Below, piece by piece: positions 26,903 to 34,275 of a stretch of DNA of 64,000 nt. Made by a program: the position numbers and the translations under genes. Position 1 is the first letter of the stretch. Each line of letters opens with the position of its first letter. Location of the stretch: NCBI RefSeq assembly GCF_002973535.1, contig NZ_PVEP01000011.1:1-64000 (forward strand). Direction: 5' to 3'. This DNA is from Albidovulum denitrificans (GTDB taxonomy: Bacteria > Pseudomonadota > Alphaproteobacteria > Rhodobacterales > Rhodobacteraceae). The notes beneath the pieces are model-generated. The model made no database searches, was not told the DNA's origin, and saw nothing but the letters and a program-made list of their open reading frames with translations.

Positions 26903-27977
26903 AAAGCGCCCCACCCCGTCAAAGGCCTGGGCCTGGGGAACACCGTTCCTGGCGGTCGCGCTGACCATGGTGGCGGGCGGGCTTCTCTTCGCCGCGCTCG
27001 GCAAGGACCCGTTCGCGGTCGTCAGGACGATCTTCTGGGACCCGCTTTTTGGTGAGTTCGCGCGGTATCTGCGGGGGCAATTGCTGGTGAAGGCCGCGCC
27101 CCTGACGCTGATCGCGGTGGGCCTTGCGCTGGGCTTCCGGGCGGGGATCTGGAACATCGGGGCAGAGGGGCAATACATCATCGGCGCCATCACGGGCGCG
27201 GCCATCGGGCTGGCCGTCTACCCGACCGAAAGCCGCTGGATCTTTCCCTTGATGATCCTTGGCGGGGCTTTCGGCGGCTGGGTCTGGGCGATGATCCCGG
27301 CGCTCTTGCGGACGAAGTTCAACACCAATGAAATCCTCGTCTCGCTGATGCTGGTCTATGTGGCCGAAACGATCCTGTCCAAGGCCGCGACCGGCTTTTT
27401 GCGCAACCCGGAAGGCATGGGCTTTCCCGGCAGCCGCAGCTTTTCCTCATATGCGGCGGCGGGCAACCCGGAGCTGATCGCGGGGACCGGCCTGCACTGG
27501 GGCGTGGTCGCGGCGCTGATCGCGGTGATCTGGGCCTATGTCCTCTTGCAACGCCACCTTCTTGGCTACCAGATCAAGCTGGCCGGACAGGCGCCGCGTG
27601 CGGCGCGTTTCGCCGGCGTCAGTGCCGACCGGCTGGTCATGCTCTGCATGGGGATGTCGGGCGCGCTGGCCGGGCTGGCGGGGCTTTTCGAGGTGACGGG
27701 ACCGGCGGGCCAGATCTCCATCGACTTCAACGTCGGCTATGGCTTTACCGCGATCATCGTGGCCTTCCTCGGGCGGCTGAACCCGTTCGGCATCTTGCTG
27801 GCGGCGCTTCTGATGGCGCTGACCTATGTGGGGGGTGAGATGGCGGCGACCAATCTCGGCCTGCCTTCCTCGGCGATCCGGGTGTTTCAGGGTATGCTTC
27901 TCTTCTTCCTGCTCGCCGTGGATCTCTTGTCGAACTACCGCATCCGGCTGGCCGGTGCCGCACGGGAGGTGAGGTGA
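26889..27977 (+). CDS. ABC transporter permease, BMP/purine-type (first)
   Basis: A 362-residue inner-membrane permease of the BPD_transp_2 family (as in NupP/YufP). About nine hydrophobic segments. The signatures are LLVKAAPLTLIAVGLALGFR and AGIWNIGAEGQYIIGAITGA, then FNTNEILVSLMLVYVAETIL, the EAA-like coupling segment, and FNVGYGFTAIIVAFLGRLNP. The start at 26889 carries GGCGGAGGTG upstream and overlaps the ATPase gene by 14 bases. The last three codons run into the next permease (GTGAGGTGATG). It forms a heterodimer with the next gene's product. Confidence 0.92.
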   Translation: MFTLEKRPTPSKAWAWGTPFLAVALTMVAGGLLFAALGKDPFAVVRTIFWDPLFGEFARYLRGQLLVKAAPLTLIAVGLALGFRAGIWNIGAEGQYIIGAITGAAIGLAVYPTESRWIFPLMILGGAFGGWVWAMIPALLRTKFNTNEILVSLMLVYVAETILSKAATGFLRNPEGMGFPGSRSFSSYAAAGNPELIAGTGLHWGVVAALIAVIWAYVLLQRHLLGYQIKLAGQAPRAARFAGVSADRLVMLCMGMSGALAGLAGLFEVTGPAGQISIDFNVGYGFTAIIVAFLGRLNPFGILLAALLMALTYVGGEMAATNLGLPSSAIRVFQGMLLFFLLAVDLLSNYRIRLAGAAREVR

Positions 27978-28909
27978 TGGATTTCTACGGCATCAACCCG
28001 GCGGTCCTTATCGCCTCTCTCATGGTGGCGTCGGTACCGATCATGCTGGCGGCGATCGGCGAGCTGGTGGTGGAGAAGGCGGGCGTCCTGAACCTTGGCG
28101 TCGAGGGGATGATGATCATGGGCGCGGTCTGCGGATTCATCACCGCCGTCCATACCGGCAGTCCATGGGCGGGCTTTCTCGGCGGCGCGGCGGGGGCCAT
28201 GGCGATCAGCCTGATCTTCGCGCTGCTGACGCAGGTCTTTCTGGCCAATCAGGTCGCGACGGGCCTTGCGATGACGCTTTTCGGGCTGGGGCTCTCCAGC
28301 CTGATGGGTCAGGGGTATAACGGCATCAAGCCGCCCGCGATGGCCGATGTGCCGCTGGGGCCGCTGGAGGACATCCCGTTCATCGGCCGCGCCTTCCTGT
28401 CCCATGACGCGATGGTCTATGTCTCCATCCTGATCGTGGCGGGGGTCTGGGCGGTGCTGAAATACAGCCGCGTGGGGCTGATCCTGCGGGCGGTGGGCGA
28501 AAACCACGACGCGGCCCATGCGCTGGGCTACAAGGTGCGCCGCATCCGGGTGCTGGCGATCCTGTTCGGCGCGGCGATGGCGGGGCTTGGCGGCGCCTAT
28601 GTCAGCCTTGTCCGGGTGCCGCAATGGACCGACGGGATCACGGCGGGCGCGGGCTGGATCGCGCTGGCCATCGTCGTCTTCGCGAGCTGGAAGCCCTGGC
28701 GCGTCCTGATCGGCGCCTACCTGTTCGGCGGCATCACCGTTTTGCAGCTGAACCTTCAGGCAGCGGGCGCGCGCATTCCGGTGGAGTACTTGTCGATGTC
28801 GCCCTATCTGATAACCATCCTTGTGCTGGTCATCATGTCCTCGGGCAAGGGCCGCGCGGGCCTGAACGCCCCCGCGGCACTCGGGCAGAATTTCCACGCC
28901 TCACGCTGA
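27977..28909 (+). CDS. ABC transporter permease, BMP/purine-type (second)
   Basis: A 310-residue permease of the same family, the usual partner (YufQ/NupQ-like). The start is MDFYGINPAVLIASLMVASV, followed by ELVVEKAGVLNLGVEGMMIM, FLANQVATGLAMTLFGLGLS and YSRVGLILRAVGENHDAAHA, all conserved in the class. TDGITAGAGWIALAIVVFAS near the C-terminus is the substrate-path segment. The ATG at 27977 overlaps the previous TGA by one base (TGATG) with GGGAGGTGAGG upstream; a GTG at 27974 is in frame. The binding-protein gene follows after 49 bases. Confidence 0.92.
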   Translation: MDFYGINPAVLIASLMVASVPIMLAAIGELVVEKAGVLNLGVEGMMIMGAVCGFITAVHTGSPWAGFLGGAAGAMAISLIFALLTQVFLANQVATGLAMTLFGLGLSSLMGQGYNGIKPPAMADVPLGPLEDIPFIGRAFLSHDAMVYVSILIVAGVWAVLKYSRVGLILRAVGENHDAAHALGYKVRRIRVLAILFGAAMAGLGGAYVSLVRVPQWTDGITAGAGWIALAIVVFASWKPWRVLIGAYLFGGITVLQLNLQAAGARIPVEYLSMSPYLITILVLVIMSSGKGRAGLNAPAALGQNFHASR

Positions 28910-28958
28910 GGCGCAGATCAACCGGGGCAACAAGCCCCATCCAACGGGAGTGTACGGT

Positions 28959-30053
28959 ATGAAAAGAAGAACATTGCTCGCCTCCGCCGCGACGGCGCTG
29001 GGGCTGACCCTGTCCGGCACCGCCTGGGCCGAGGGGATGGACAAGGTGAAGGCCTGCTTCGTCTATGTCGGCCCGATCGGCGATGGCGGCTGGACCTATC
29101 AGCACGATCAGGGCCGTCTGGCGGTGATCGAGAAGTTCGGCGACAAGGTCGATGCCTCCACCTATCAGGAAAGCGTGCCTGAGGGGGCGGATGCCGAACG
29201 GGTGCTGACCCAGATGGCGCTGGGGGGCTGCAACATCATCTTCACCACCTCCTTCGGCTACATGGACGCGACCAATGCCGTCGCCAAGAAGTTCCCGAAC
29301 GTGAAGTTCGAACACGCCACCGGCTTCAAGCGCGAGGCCCCGAACGTCTCCACCTACAACGCCCGCTTCTACGAAGGCCGCGCGGTGGAAGGGCTGATCG
29401 CGGGCCGCATGACCAAGTCGAACAAGATCGGCTATATCGGATCGTTCCCGATCCCCGAAGTGGTGATGGGGATCAACGCCTACTACCTCAACGCCAAGAA
29501 GGTGAACCCGGATGTCGAACTGACCGTCGTCTGGGCCTATACCTGGTTCGATCCGGCGAAAGAGGCCGACGCCGCCAAGGCGATGATCGAACAGGGCGTG
29601 GACGTGATCGCGAGCCACACCGATTCCACCGCGCCCCTGGCCGAAGCGGCGAAATCGAACGGCGCCGTGATCGGGTTCGGTCAGGCCTCGGACATGGCCG
29701 AATACAAGCCGAGCCCGCGCGTGACCTCGATCATCGACAACTGGGGTCCCTATTATATCGACCGCGTCGGTGCGCTTCTGGATGGCACCTATGAGCAGGC
29801 CGATGTCTGGGCCGGGATCAAGGGCGGTGAGGTCCTGATCGGCGAGATCACCGAAGCCGTTCCGGCAGAGGTCAAGGCCGAGGCCGAGAAGCTGCGCGAC
29901 GATATCGCCTCGGGCGCCTATCACCCGTTCACCGGGCCGATCAACAAGCAGGACGGATCGCCCTGGCTGGCCGAGGGGCAGACCGCGCCGGATGGCGATC
30001 TTCTGGGCATGAACTTCTATGTCGAGGGCATCAGCGGCGATATTCCGCAATAA
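28959..30053 (+). CDS. BMP-family ABC transporter substrate-binding protein
   Basis: A 364-residue periplasmic binding protein of the Bmp/PnrA family, known for nucleosides and purines. The signal peptide MKRRTLLASAATALGLTLSG ends TAWA, with a possible twin-arginine-like KRR that lacks the full motif. The mature part has KVKACFVYVGPIGDGGWTYQ and HDQGRLAVIEKFGDKVDAST, NIIFTTSFGYMDATNAVAKK, YEGRAVEGLIAGRMTKSNKI and DVIASHTDSTAPLAEAAKSN. There is no lipobox, so it is free in the periplasm, unlike Gram-positive PnrA. The start at 28959 follows GGGAG by 9 bases; a GTG at 28950 is also possible. A strong terminator follows 25 bases past the stop. The xdh context suggests purine rather than sugar. 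Confidence 0.93.
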   Translation: MKRRTLLASAATALGLTLSGTAWAEGMDKVKACFVYVGPIGDGGWTYQHDQGRLAVIEKFGDKVDASTYQESVPEGADAERVLTQMALGGCNIIFTTSFGYMDATNAVAKKFPNVKFEHATGFKREAPNVSTYNARFYEGRAVEGLIAGRMTKSNKIGYIGSFPIPEVVMGINAYYLNAKKVNPDVELTVVWAYTWFDPAKEADAAKAMIEQGVDVIASHTDSTAPLAEAAKSNGAVIGFGQASDMAEYKPSPRVTSIIDNWGPYYIDRVGALLDGTYEQADVWAGIKGGEVLIGEITEAVPAEVKAEAEKLRDDIASGAYHPFTGPINKQDGSPWLAEGQTAPDGDLLGMNFYVEGISGDIPQ

Positions 30054-30078
30054 GCCCAGGCTGAGCGGACGCCTCCGA

Positions 30079-30106
30079 ACCGGCCCGGAAACGGGCCGGT
30101 TTTTTT
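30079..30106 (+). terminator. Rho-independent terminator of the xdh-ABC operon
   Basis: Arms ACCGGCCCG (30079-30087) and CGGGCCGGT (30092-30100) pair perfectly around GAAA and are followed by six T residues. It is the clearest terminator in the window and closes the purine operon. Confidence 0.92.
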
Positions 30107-30494
30107 GTGCCTGGGGCGTGGGGCTGCCTCATCGGCCCTGCGGATTTTGACAACAATGTGGCGATTTTGCCTTATTGTTGCCCCCTGGAGATCAGCGGCG
30201 CGCGCAAAACACAGTGCCGCCGCGAACCGGCCAGAAAAATCCGCGCGCCTGAATAACCAAGCGCGCCCGTCAGGCCACGTAAAGTCGCGCCGTTTTCGTT
30301 CCTTTACATCAGATTAAGCTGACAATCTTCGCTGGAAAGTCGTCCTGCCTGTCCCTGCCGACAACCCCGACGCGAATACCGGACGCTACGTCATCCTGAA
30401 AACGGCTCAACCTGCCTTTTTCGACAATTGCGGCAAGAAAAAGGAAGGGTTAGGTCCGTTTCCGACGGGTTGACCAGTGATAGGAGTATGAGAA
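30107..30494. other. 388-base intergenic region
   Basis: No gene I can support: the short frames here lack SD sites and coding character. It contains an AT-rich dyad at 30151-30180 and several AT-rich tracts, which suits an upstream regulatory region for the VPLPA-CTERM gene. The SD for that gene (TAGGAG) lies at about 30481-30486. I could not place a convincing promoter. Confidence 0.6.
30151..30180. repeat. AT-rich interrupted palindrome
   Basis: CAACAAT (30151-30157) and ATTGTTG (30174-30180) are exact inverse complements. Inside them GGC (30160s) and GCC pair around GATTTT, giving a nested dyad centred near 30165. It stands out in a 65-70% GC setting. It could be a protein-binding site or an RNA hairpin. 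Confidence 0.65.
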
Positions 30495-31181
30495 ATGAAG
30501 ACCTTTAAGATCTTGGTCGCGGCCCTTGCCCTTGGGACCGTAACCGCCCTCTCCCCCGCCAGCGCCGCAACCATCAACGTCACCAAACAGGGGACGAACG
30601 CCTTCGTCGATGCGAGCGGTGGCAACGGCTGGTATCAGTCCACCAGCTACACGCTGAACGGCACCGGGCGGTCGGCCGCGGCGGGCATGTTCCGCCTGAC
30701 CGGCACCTCCACCAATGGCGCGGTGCAGGATTTCCTCGCCTTCTGCCTTGAACCGCTTGAGACGCTGACCCTGCCGAAGGATCACACCGTCGGCACGACG
30801 CTGGGCAGCTCGGTTCTGGACCGTCTGGGCGCTTTGATGTCGAACGCCTTCACCCTCGTGACCGGATCGCAATCGGCGGCCGCGTTCCAGATGGCGGCGT
30901 GGGAAATCGCCAACGAATCCAACGGCAGCCTCGATCTGGCGCAGGGCGGGTTCAGGATCACCTCGGCCCGCAGCGGCACGCAGTCGCTGGCGCAAAGCTG
31001 GCTTAACCTGATCGGCTCTGGCCAGTGGACCTCCGGCGGCAATGTCACGATCCTGTCCGCCTCGGGGACACAGGACCTTCTGACCAATATCGCGCCGGTG
31101 CCGGTGCCCGCAGCGGGCGTGATGCTGCTGGGCGGGCTTGCCGGGCTGGGCGCGCTGCGCCGCCGCCGCAAGGCCGCCTAA
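30495..31181 (+). CDS. VPLPA-CTERM sorting domain-containing protein
   Basis: A 228-residue exported protein. The signal peptide MKTFKILVAALALGTVTALS ends SASA-like (PASAA). The middle domain (about 25-200) is rich in Ser, Thr and Gly and contains FLAFCLEPLETL and AAFQMAAWEIANESNG, a pattern shared by several PEP/VPLPA-CTERM surface proteins. The tail VPVPAAGVMLLGGLAGLGAL and then RRRRKAA is a VPLPA-CTERM sorting signal. This is a Pro-x-Pro-Ala motif, a hydrophobic span and an Arg cluster, read by an exosortase. No exosortase gene is in this window, so it must be elsewhere. It is monocistronic, with an SD (TAGGAG) 8 bases before the ATG and its own terminator. Confidence 0.88.
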   Translation: MKTFKILVAALALGTVTALSPASAATINVTKQGTNAFVDASGGNGWYQSTSYTLNGTGRSAAAGMFRLTGTSTNGAVQDFLAFCLEPLETLTLPKDHTVGTTLGSSVLDRLGALMSNAFTLVTGSQSAAAFQMAAWEIANESNGSLDLAQGGFRITSARSGTQSLAQSWLNLIGSGQWTSGGNVTILSASGTQDLLTNIAPVPVPAAGVMLLGGLAGLGALRRRRKAA

Positions 31182-31202
31182 GCGCGGGAAAACACCCCCT
31201 AG

Positions 31203-31229
31203 AAGGCCCCGCCCACGCGCGGGGCCTTT
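31203..31229 (+). terminator. Terminator after the VPLPA-CTERM gene
   Basis: AAGGCCCCGC (31203-31212) and GCGGGGCCTT (31219-31228) form a 10-base stem around CCACGC. Only a short T-run is present, all but one of it within the 3' arm. It lies 21 bases after the stop codon. Confidence 0.75.
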
Positions 31230-31285
31230 CGCGCTCCGGCCCGCCAAAATGGCAGAGATGCGTCAATCTGCCCTTGATCTATGTC

Positions 31286-31301
31286 ATTCACACATTCGAA
31301 A
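31286..31301. promoter_or_regulatory. Possible SqrR/BigR-type operator before sqr
   Basis: ATTC and GAAA are separated by 8 bases in an AT-rich patch 60-75 bases before the sqr ATG. It differs by one base from ATTC-N8-GAAT, the motif I recall for the persulfide-sensing repressor SqrR of Rhodobacter capsulatus. An SqrR gene is not in the window. The site is suggestive only. Confidence 0.35.
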
Positions 31302-31360
31302 TACGCTATATGTATGCCATTGCGGACAGACGAAAGCCGCATGGCGGGAGGACCGATTCT

Positions 31361-32647
31361 ATGGCGCATATCGTTATCCTGGGCGCGGGGCTGGGTGGCT
31401 CCATCATGGCCTATGAGCTGAGCGAGCAGATCAGGAAGGAAGACCGGATCACGGTCGTCACCAAGGAAACGAAGTATCACTTCGTCCCCTCGAACCCCTG
31501 GATCGCCGTCGGCTGGCGCAAACCCGAGGACATCACCATCGACCTTGCCGACACGATGCGGAAGAAGAAAATCGAGTTCCGCACCACGGCGGCGCAAAAG
31601 GTTCACCCGGCGGAAAACCGGCTTGAGCTGATCGACGGGACCTCTCTCGACTACGATTACCTCATCATCGCGACCGGCCCCGAACTGGCCTTTGACGAGA
31701 TCGAGGGGCTGGGGCCGCATGGCGGGCATACGCAATCCATCTGCCATGTCGATCACGCGCTTCAGGCCAATGCCGCGTTCGAGGCCTTCTGCAAGAACCC
31801 CGGCCCGATCGTCGTCGGCGCGGTGCAGGGCGCGTCCTGCTTCGGCCCTGCCTATGAGTTCCTCTTCATCCTCGACACCGAGCTTCGCCGCCGCAAGATC
31901 CGCGACAAGGTGCCGATGACCTTCGTGACCTCCGAACCCTATATCGGCCATCTTGGCCTTGACGGGGTGGGCGACACCAAGGGGCTTCTCGAATCCGAGA
32001 TGCGCAACCACCACATCAAATGGATGACCTCGACCCGCGTGAAGAAGGTCGAGCAGGGCAAGATGACCGTCGAGGAGATCAACGAAGACGGCTCGGTGAA
32101 GGCGGAAAAGGACCTGCCCTTCGGCTTTTCGATGATGCTGCCGCCCTTCCGTGGCGTCGAGGCGGTGATGGGGATCGAGGGGCTGGTGAACCCGCGCGGC
32201 TTCACCATCGTGGACGAACATCAGCGTAACCCGAAATTCCCCAACATCTTCTCCATCGGGGTCTGCGTCGCAATCCCGCCGATGGGGCCGACGCCGGTGC
32301 CCTGCGGCGTTCCGAAGACCGGCTTCATGATCGAAAGCATGGTGACGGCGACGGCCCATAACCTAGGCCAGGTGCTGCGCGGGCAAGAGCCGGACAATGT
32401 CGGCACCTGGAACGCGGTCTGTCTCGCCGATTTCGGCGACAGCGGCGTGGCCTTCGTGGCCCAGCCGCAGATCCCGCCGCGCAACGTCAACTGGGCGTCC
32501 TCGGGCAAGTGGGTCCACCTCGCCAAGATCGCGTTCGAGAAATACTTCATCCGCAAGGTCAAGAAGGGGACGAGCGAGCCCTATTACGAAAAGGCGATGA
32601 TGAAGATGATCGGCATCGACAAGCTGAAGGAAATCCAGAAGGGCTGA
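31361..32647 (+). CDS. sqr: Sulfide:quinone oxidoreductase
   Basis: Membrane-associated flavoprotein (428 residues) that oxidises sulfide to polysulfide and reduces ubiquinone. It has an N-terminal FAD loop (HIVILGAGLGGSIMAYELSE) and a second dinucleotide region (PIVVGAVQGASCFGPAYEFL). The three redox cysteines are Cys128 (QSICHVDHA), Cys160 (GASCFGP) and Cys353 (WNAVCLADFG), the positions expected for type I enzymes. The C-terminus has the amphipathic end (EKYFIRKVKKGTSEPYYEKA) that docks on the membrane. The frame is open upstream, but GGGAGG precedes the ATG at 31361 by 9 bases. It is monocistronic with a terminator. The organism is probably able to detoxify or respire sulfide. Confidence 0.95.
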   Translation: MAHIVILGAGLGGSIMAYELSEQIRKEDRITVVTKETKYHFVPSNPWIAVGWRKPEDITIDLADTMRKKKIEFRTTAAQKVHPAENRLELIDGTSLDYDYLIIATGPELAFDEIEGLGPHGGHTQSICHVDHALQANAAFEAFCKNPGPIVVGAVQGASCFGPAYEFLFILDTELRRRKIRDKVPMTFVTSEPYIGHLGLDGVGDTKGLLESEMRNHHIKWMTSTRVKKVEQGKMTVEEINEDGSVKAEKDLPFGFSMMLPPFRGVEAVMGIEGLVNPRGFTIVDEHQRNPKFPNIFSIGVCVAIPPMGPTPVPCGVPKTGFMIESMVTATAHNLGQVLRGQEPDNVGTWNAVCLADFGDSGVAFVAQPQIPPRNVNWASSGKWVHLAKIAFEKYFIRKVKKGTSEPYYEKAMMKMIGIDKLKEIQKG

Positions 32648-32672
32648 GGCAAGGCAGGCGCACGGCCATGGG

Positions 32673-32700
32673 GGCCGGTCCGAAAGGGTCGGCCTTTCCT
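32673..32700 (+). terminator. Terminator after sqr
   Basis: GGCCGGTCC (32673-32681) pairs with GGGTCGGCC (32686-32694) with two G-U pairs around GAAA and is followed by TTTCCT. It touches the stop codon of the convergent CDF gene and may serve both directions weakly. Confidence 0.7.
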
Positions 32701-33577
32701 ACGCCTCCCCCGCCACGTCCTTGTGAACGATCACGTCGCATTGCGGATAGGTGTCGATGATCTTGCGGCGCAGGCCCGCGCCGATGCCATGCGCGGCGCG
32801 CAGGCTTTGGTCGCCGTCCAGCTCGATATGGATGTTCACGAAGACGATGCTGCCTGCGGTGCGGGTCTTCAGGTCGTGATAGCCCCGCACGCCGGGCCAG
32901 TCGGCGGCGATACGGCCGATCCCCTCGATCAGCGCGGGATCGGCGCGCCGGTCCATCAGCGCGTCCCACGCCCCCTTGCCGATCCTCAGCGAGCCGACCA
33001 CCAGAATGGCCGCCGTCGCCAGCGCCACCACATTGTCCACCGCGCCAAACCCGAACTGGCGCGACATCCACAAGGCGGCAATGGCACCGATATTCGGTAT
33101 CAGGTCGGACATGTAATGCAGCGAATCCGCCGCCACCACGCGATTGCCGGTCCGTGTGGCCACCCGGCGCTGCCAGAGGACAAGCGCCAGCGTGAGCAGG
33201 ATGGACAGCGCCATGACCGCCATCCCCGGCCCCTGCGCAGCAAGCTCGGTCGGCGCGTCGGACATCAGGCGACGGACCGCCGACCAGGCGATCACACCGC
33301 CGGAGACGAGGATAAAGACCGATTGCGCCAGCGCCGCCAGATCCTCGACAGAGGTATGGCCGAAGGCGTGATCCTCATCCGCCGGGCGTGCGGCGTAAAG
33401 GATCGCCATCAGCCCGCCAAGCGACATCATCAGGTCCAGCGCGCTGTCGGCCAATGAGGCCGCGACCGACAGCGATGAGGTCATCCCCAGCGCCCAGAGC
33501 TTCAGCGCAACAAGGATCAGCGCCACGGTGACCGAGGCCACCCCGGCCGAAATGTTCAGCGATGTGCCGCGAGTCAT
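32699..33577 (-). CDS. Cation diffusion facilitator (FieF-like) metal exporter
   Basis: A 292-residue inner-membrane CDF protein that exports divalent metal (Zn2+, Fe2+ or similar) in exchange for protons. Six hydrophobic segments are seen. The metal site residues are in SLADSALDLMMSLGG (Asp pair of helix 2) and DEDHAFGHTSVEDLAALAQS (the CDF HxFGHxxxE loop). Helix 5 carries the second pair (VVAADSLHYMSDLIPNIGA: Asp and His). The C-terminal cytosolic domain GVRGYHDLKTRTAGSIVFVN IHIELDGDQS is the usual ferredoxin-like fold. The ATG at 33577 is favoured over 33667 because the hydrophobic segment begins soon after it. Metal specificity cannot be read. Confidence 0.9.
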   Translation of the reverse strand: MTRGTSLNISAGVASVTVALILVALKLWALGMTSSLSVAASLADSALDLMMSLGGLMAILYAARPADEDHAFGHTSVEDLAALAQSVFILVSGGVIAWSAVRRLMSDAPTELAAQGPGMAVMALSILLTLALVLWQRRVATRTGNRVVAADSLHYMSDLIPNIGAIAALWMSRQFGFGAVDNVVALATAAILVVGSLRIGKGAWDALMDRRADPALIEGIGRIAADWPGVRGYHDLKTRTAGSIVFVNIHIELDGDQSLRAAHGIGAGLRRKIIDTYPQCDVIVHKDVAGEA

Positions 33578-33638
33578 CCCGCCCCCCTTCGTTGCGGCGC
33601 GCCTTACCAGCTTCGCAGGCGAAGGGGAACCGGCGGTG

Positions 33639-34160
33639 TCAGTCGCGCAGTTCTTCGGGATCGACACCCCAGATCGCGGATTTCTCCACCCAGCCGGTTT
33701 CGCCCCCCGCCGTCACACGGCACCAGTCGGGCTTGCAGGCGCCCAGACGGCCGATCACGCCCGCCTCGGCCTCGGCCACCTCGGATGCCTCCGGGTCGGG
33801 CTGGCTGCGCAGCGCGGTGCGCTCGGGTTCGAAAAGCACCGTGCGCACGCCGGAAATCAGCGTGTAATGGACCCAGCCGCCCTGCCCCTCATTATCCTCC
33901 ACCCTCCGCCAGTTGGCGAATTCGCCGGTGACCTTCAGCGGCATGTCGCGGTGGCGGAAGACCCAGTCGATGCGGTGTGACAGGCTGGGTCCGCGGCGCA
34001 CATTCGCCTCATCCGTCTTCAGCGAAACGTAGCGCGGCAGCGGCAGGTTGGTGACCGGCCCCTTCCCCGCCTCTTCCGCCAGCACCGCGCCGGGCGCATG
34101 CAGACAAAGGCCGATAAGCAAGGCACGCGCCGCAAGGCGCCGGAACCGGGAACTCCGCAT
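33639..34160 (-). CDS. Exported SH3-domain protein
   Basis: A 173-residue periplasmic protein with a signal peptide (RLAARALLIGLCLHAPGAVLA) and two bacterial SH3-like segments. They are VSLKTDEANVRRGPSLSHRI DWVFRHRDMPLKVTGEFANWRRVEDNEGQGGWVHYTLIS (about 42-110) and a second, TALRSQPDPEASEVAEAEAG to GGETGWVEKSAIWGVDPEEL. Such domains bind cell-wall peptides. It is divergent from the D-2-hydroxyacid dehydrogenase gene, a pairing I recall from related genomes. The ATG at 34160 is chosen because the signal peptide begins there; the frame is open to 34412. Function unknown beyond wall binding. Confidence 0.82.
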   Translation of the reverse strand: MRSSRFRRLAARALLIGLCLHAPGAVLAEEAGKGPVTNLPLPRYVSLKTDEANVRRGPSLSHRIDWVFRHRDMPLKVTGEFANWRRVEDNEGQGGWVHYTLISGVRTVLFEPERTALRSQPDPEASEVAEAEAGVIGRLGACKPDWCRVTAGGETGWVEKSAIWGVDPEELRD

Positions 34161-34275
34161 GATGTCTGGGCCTGTATTGCCAAGGATTAGTTTACGTTTC
34201 GGGGCTTGTGACTTGCTCCGTTCGACGGCACTTTGCCAGTAAGGATGCGCAGATGGAAGAGAGGAGGCAGCGGTC

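Noticed and set aside
30105-30317. Short frame in the 388-base gap
   Set aside because: No SD, no hydrophobic or domain pattern, and it begins inside the terminator of the xdh operon.
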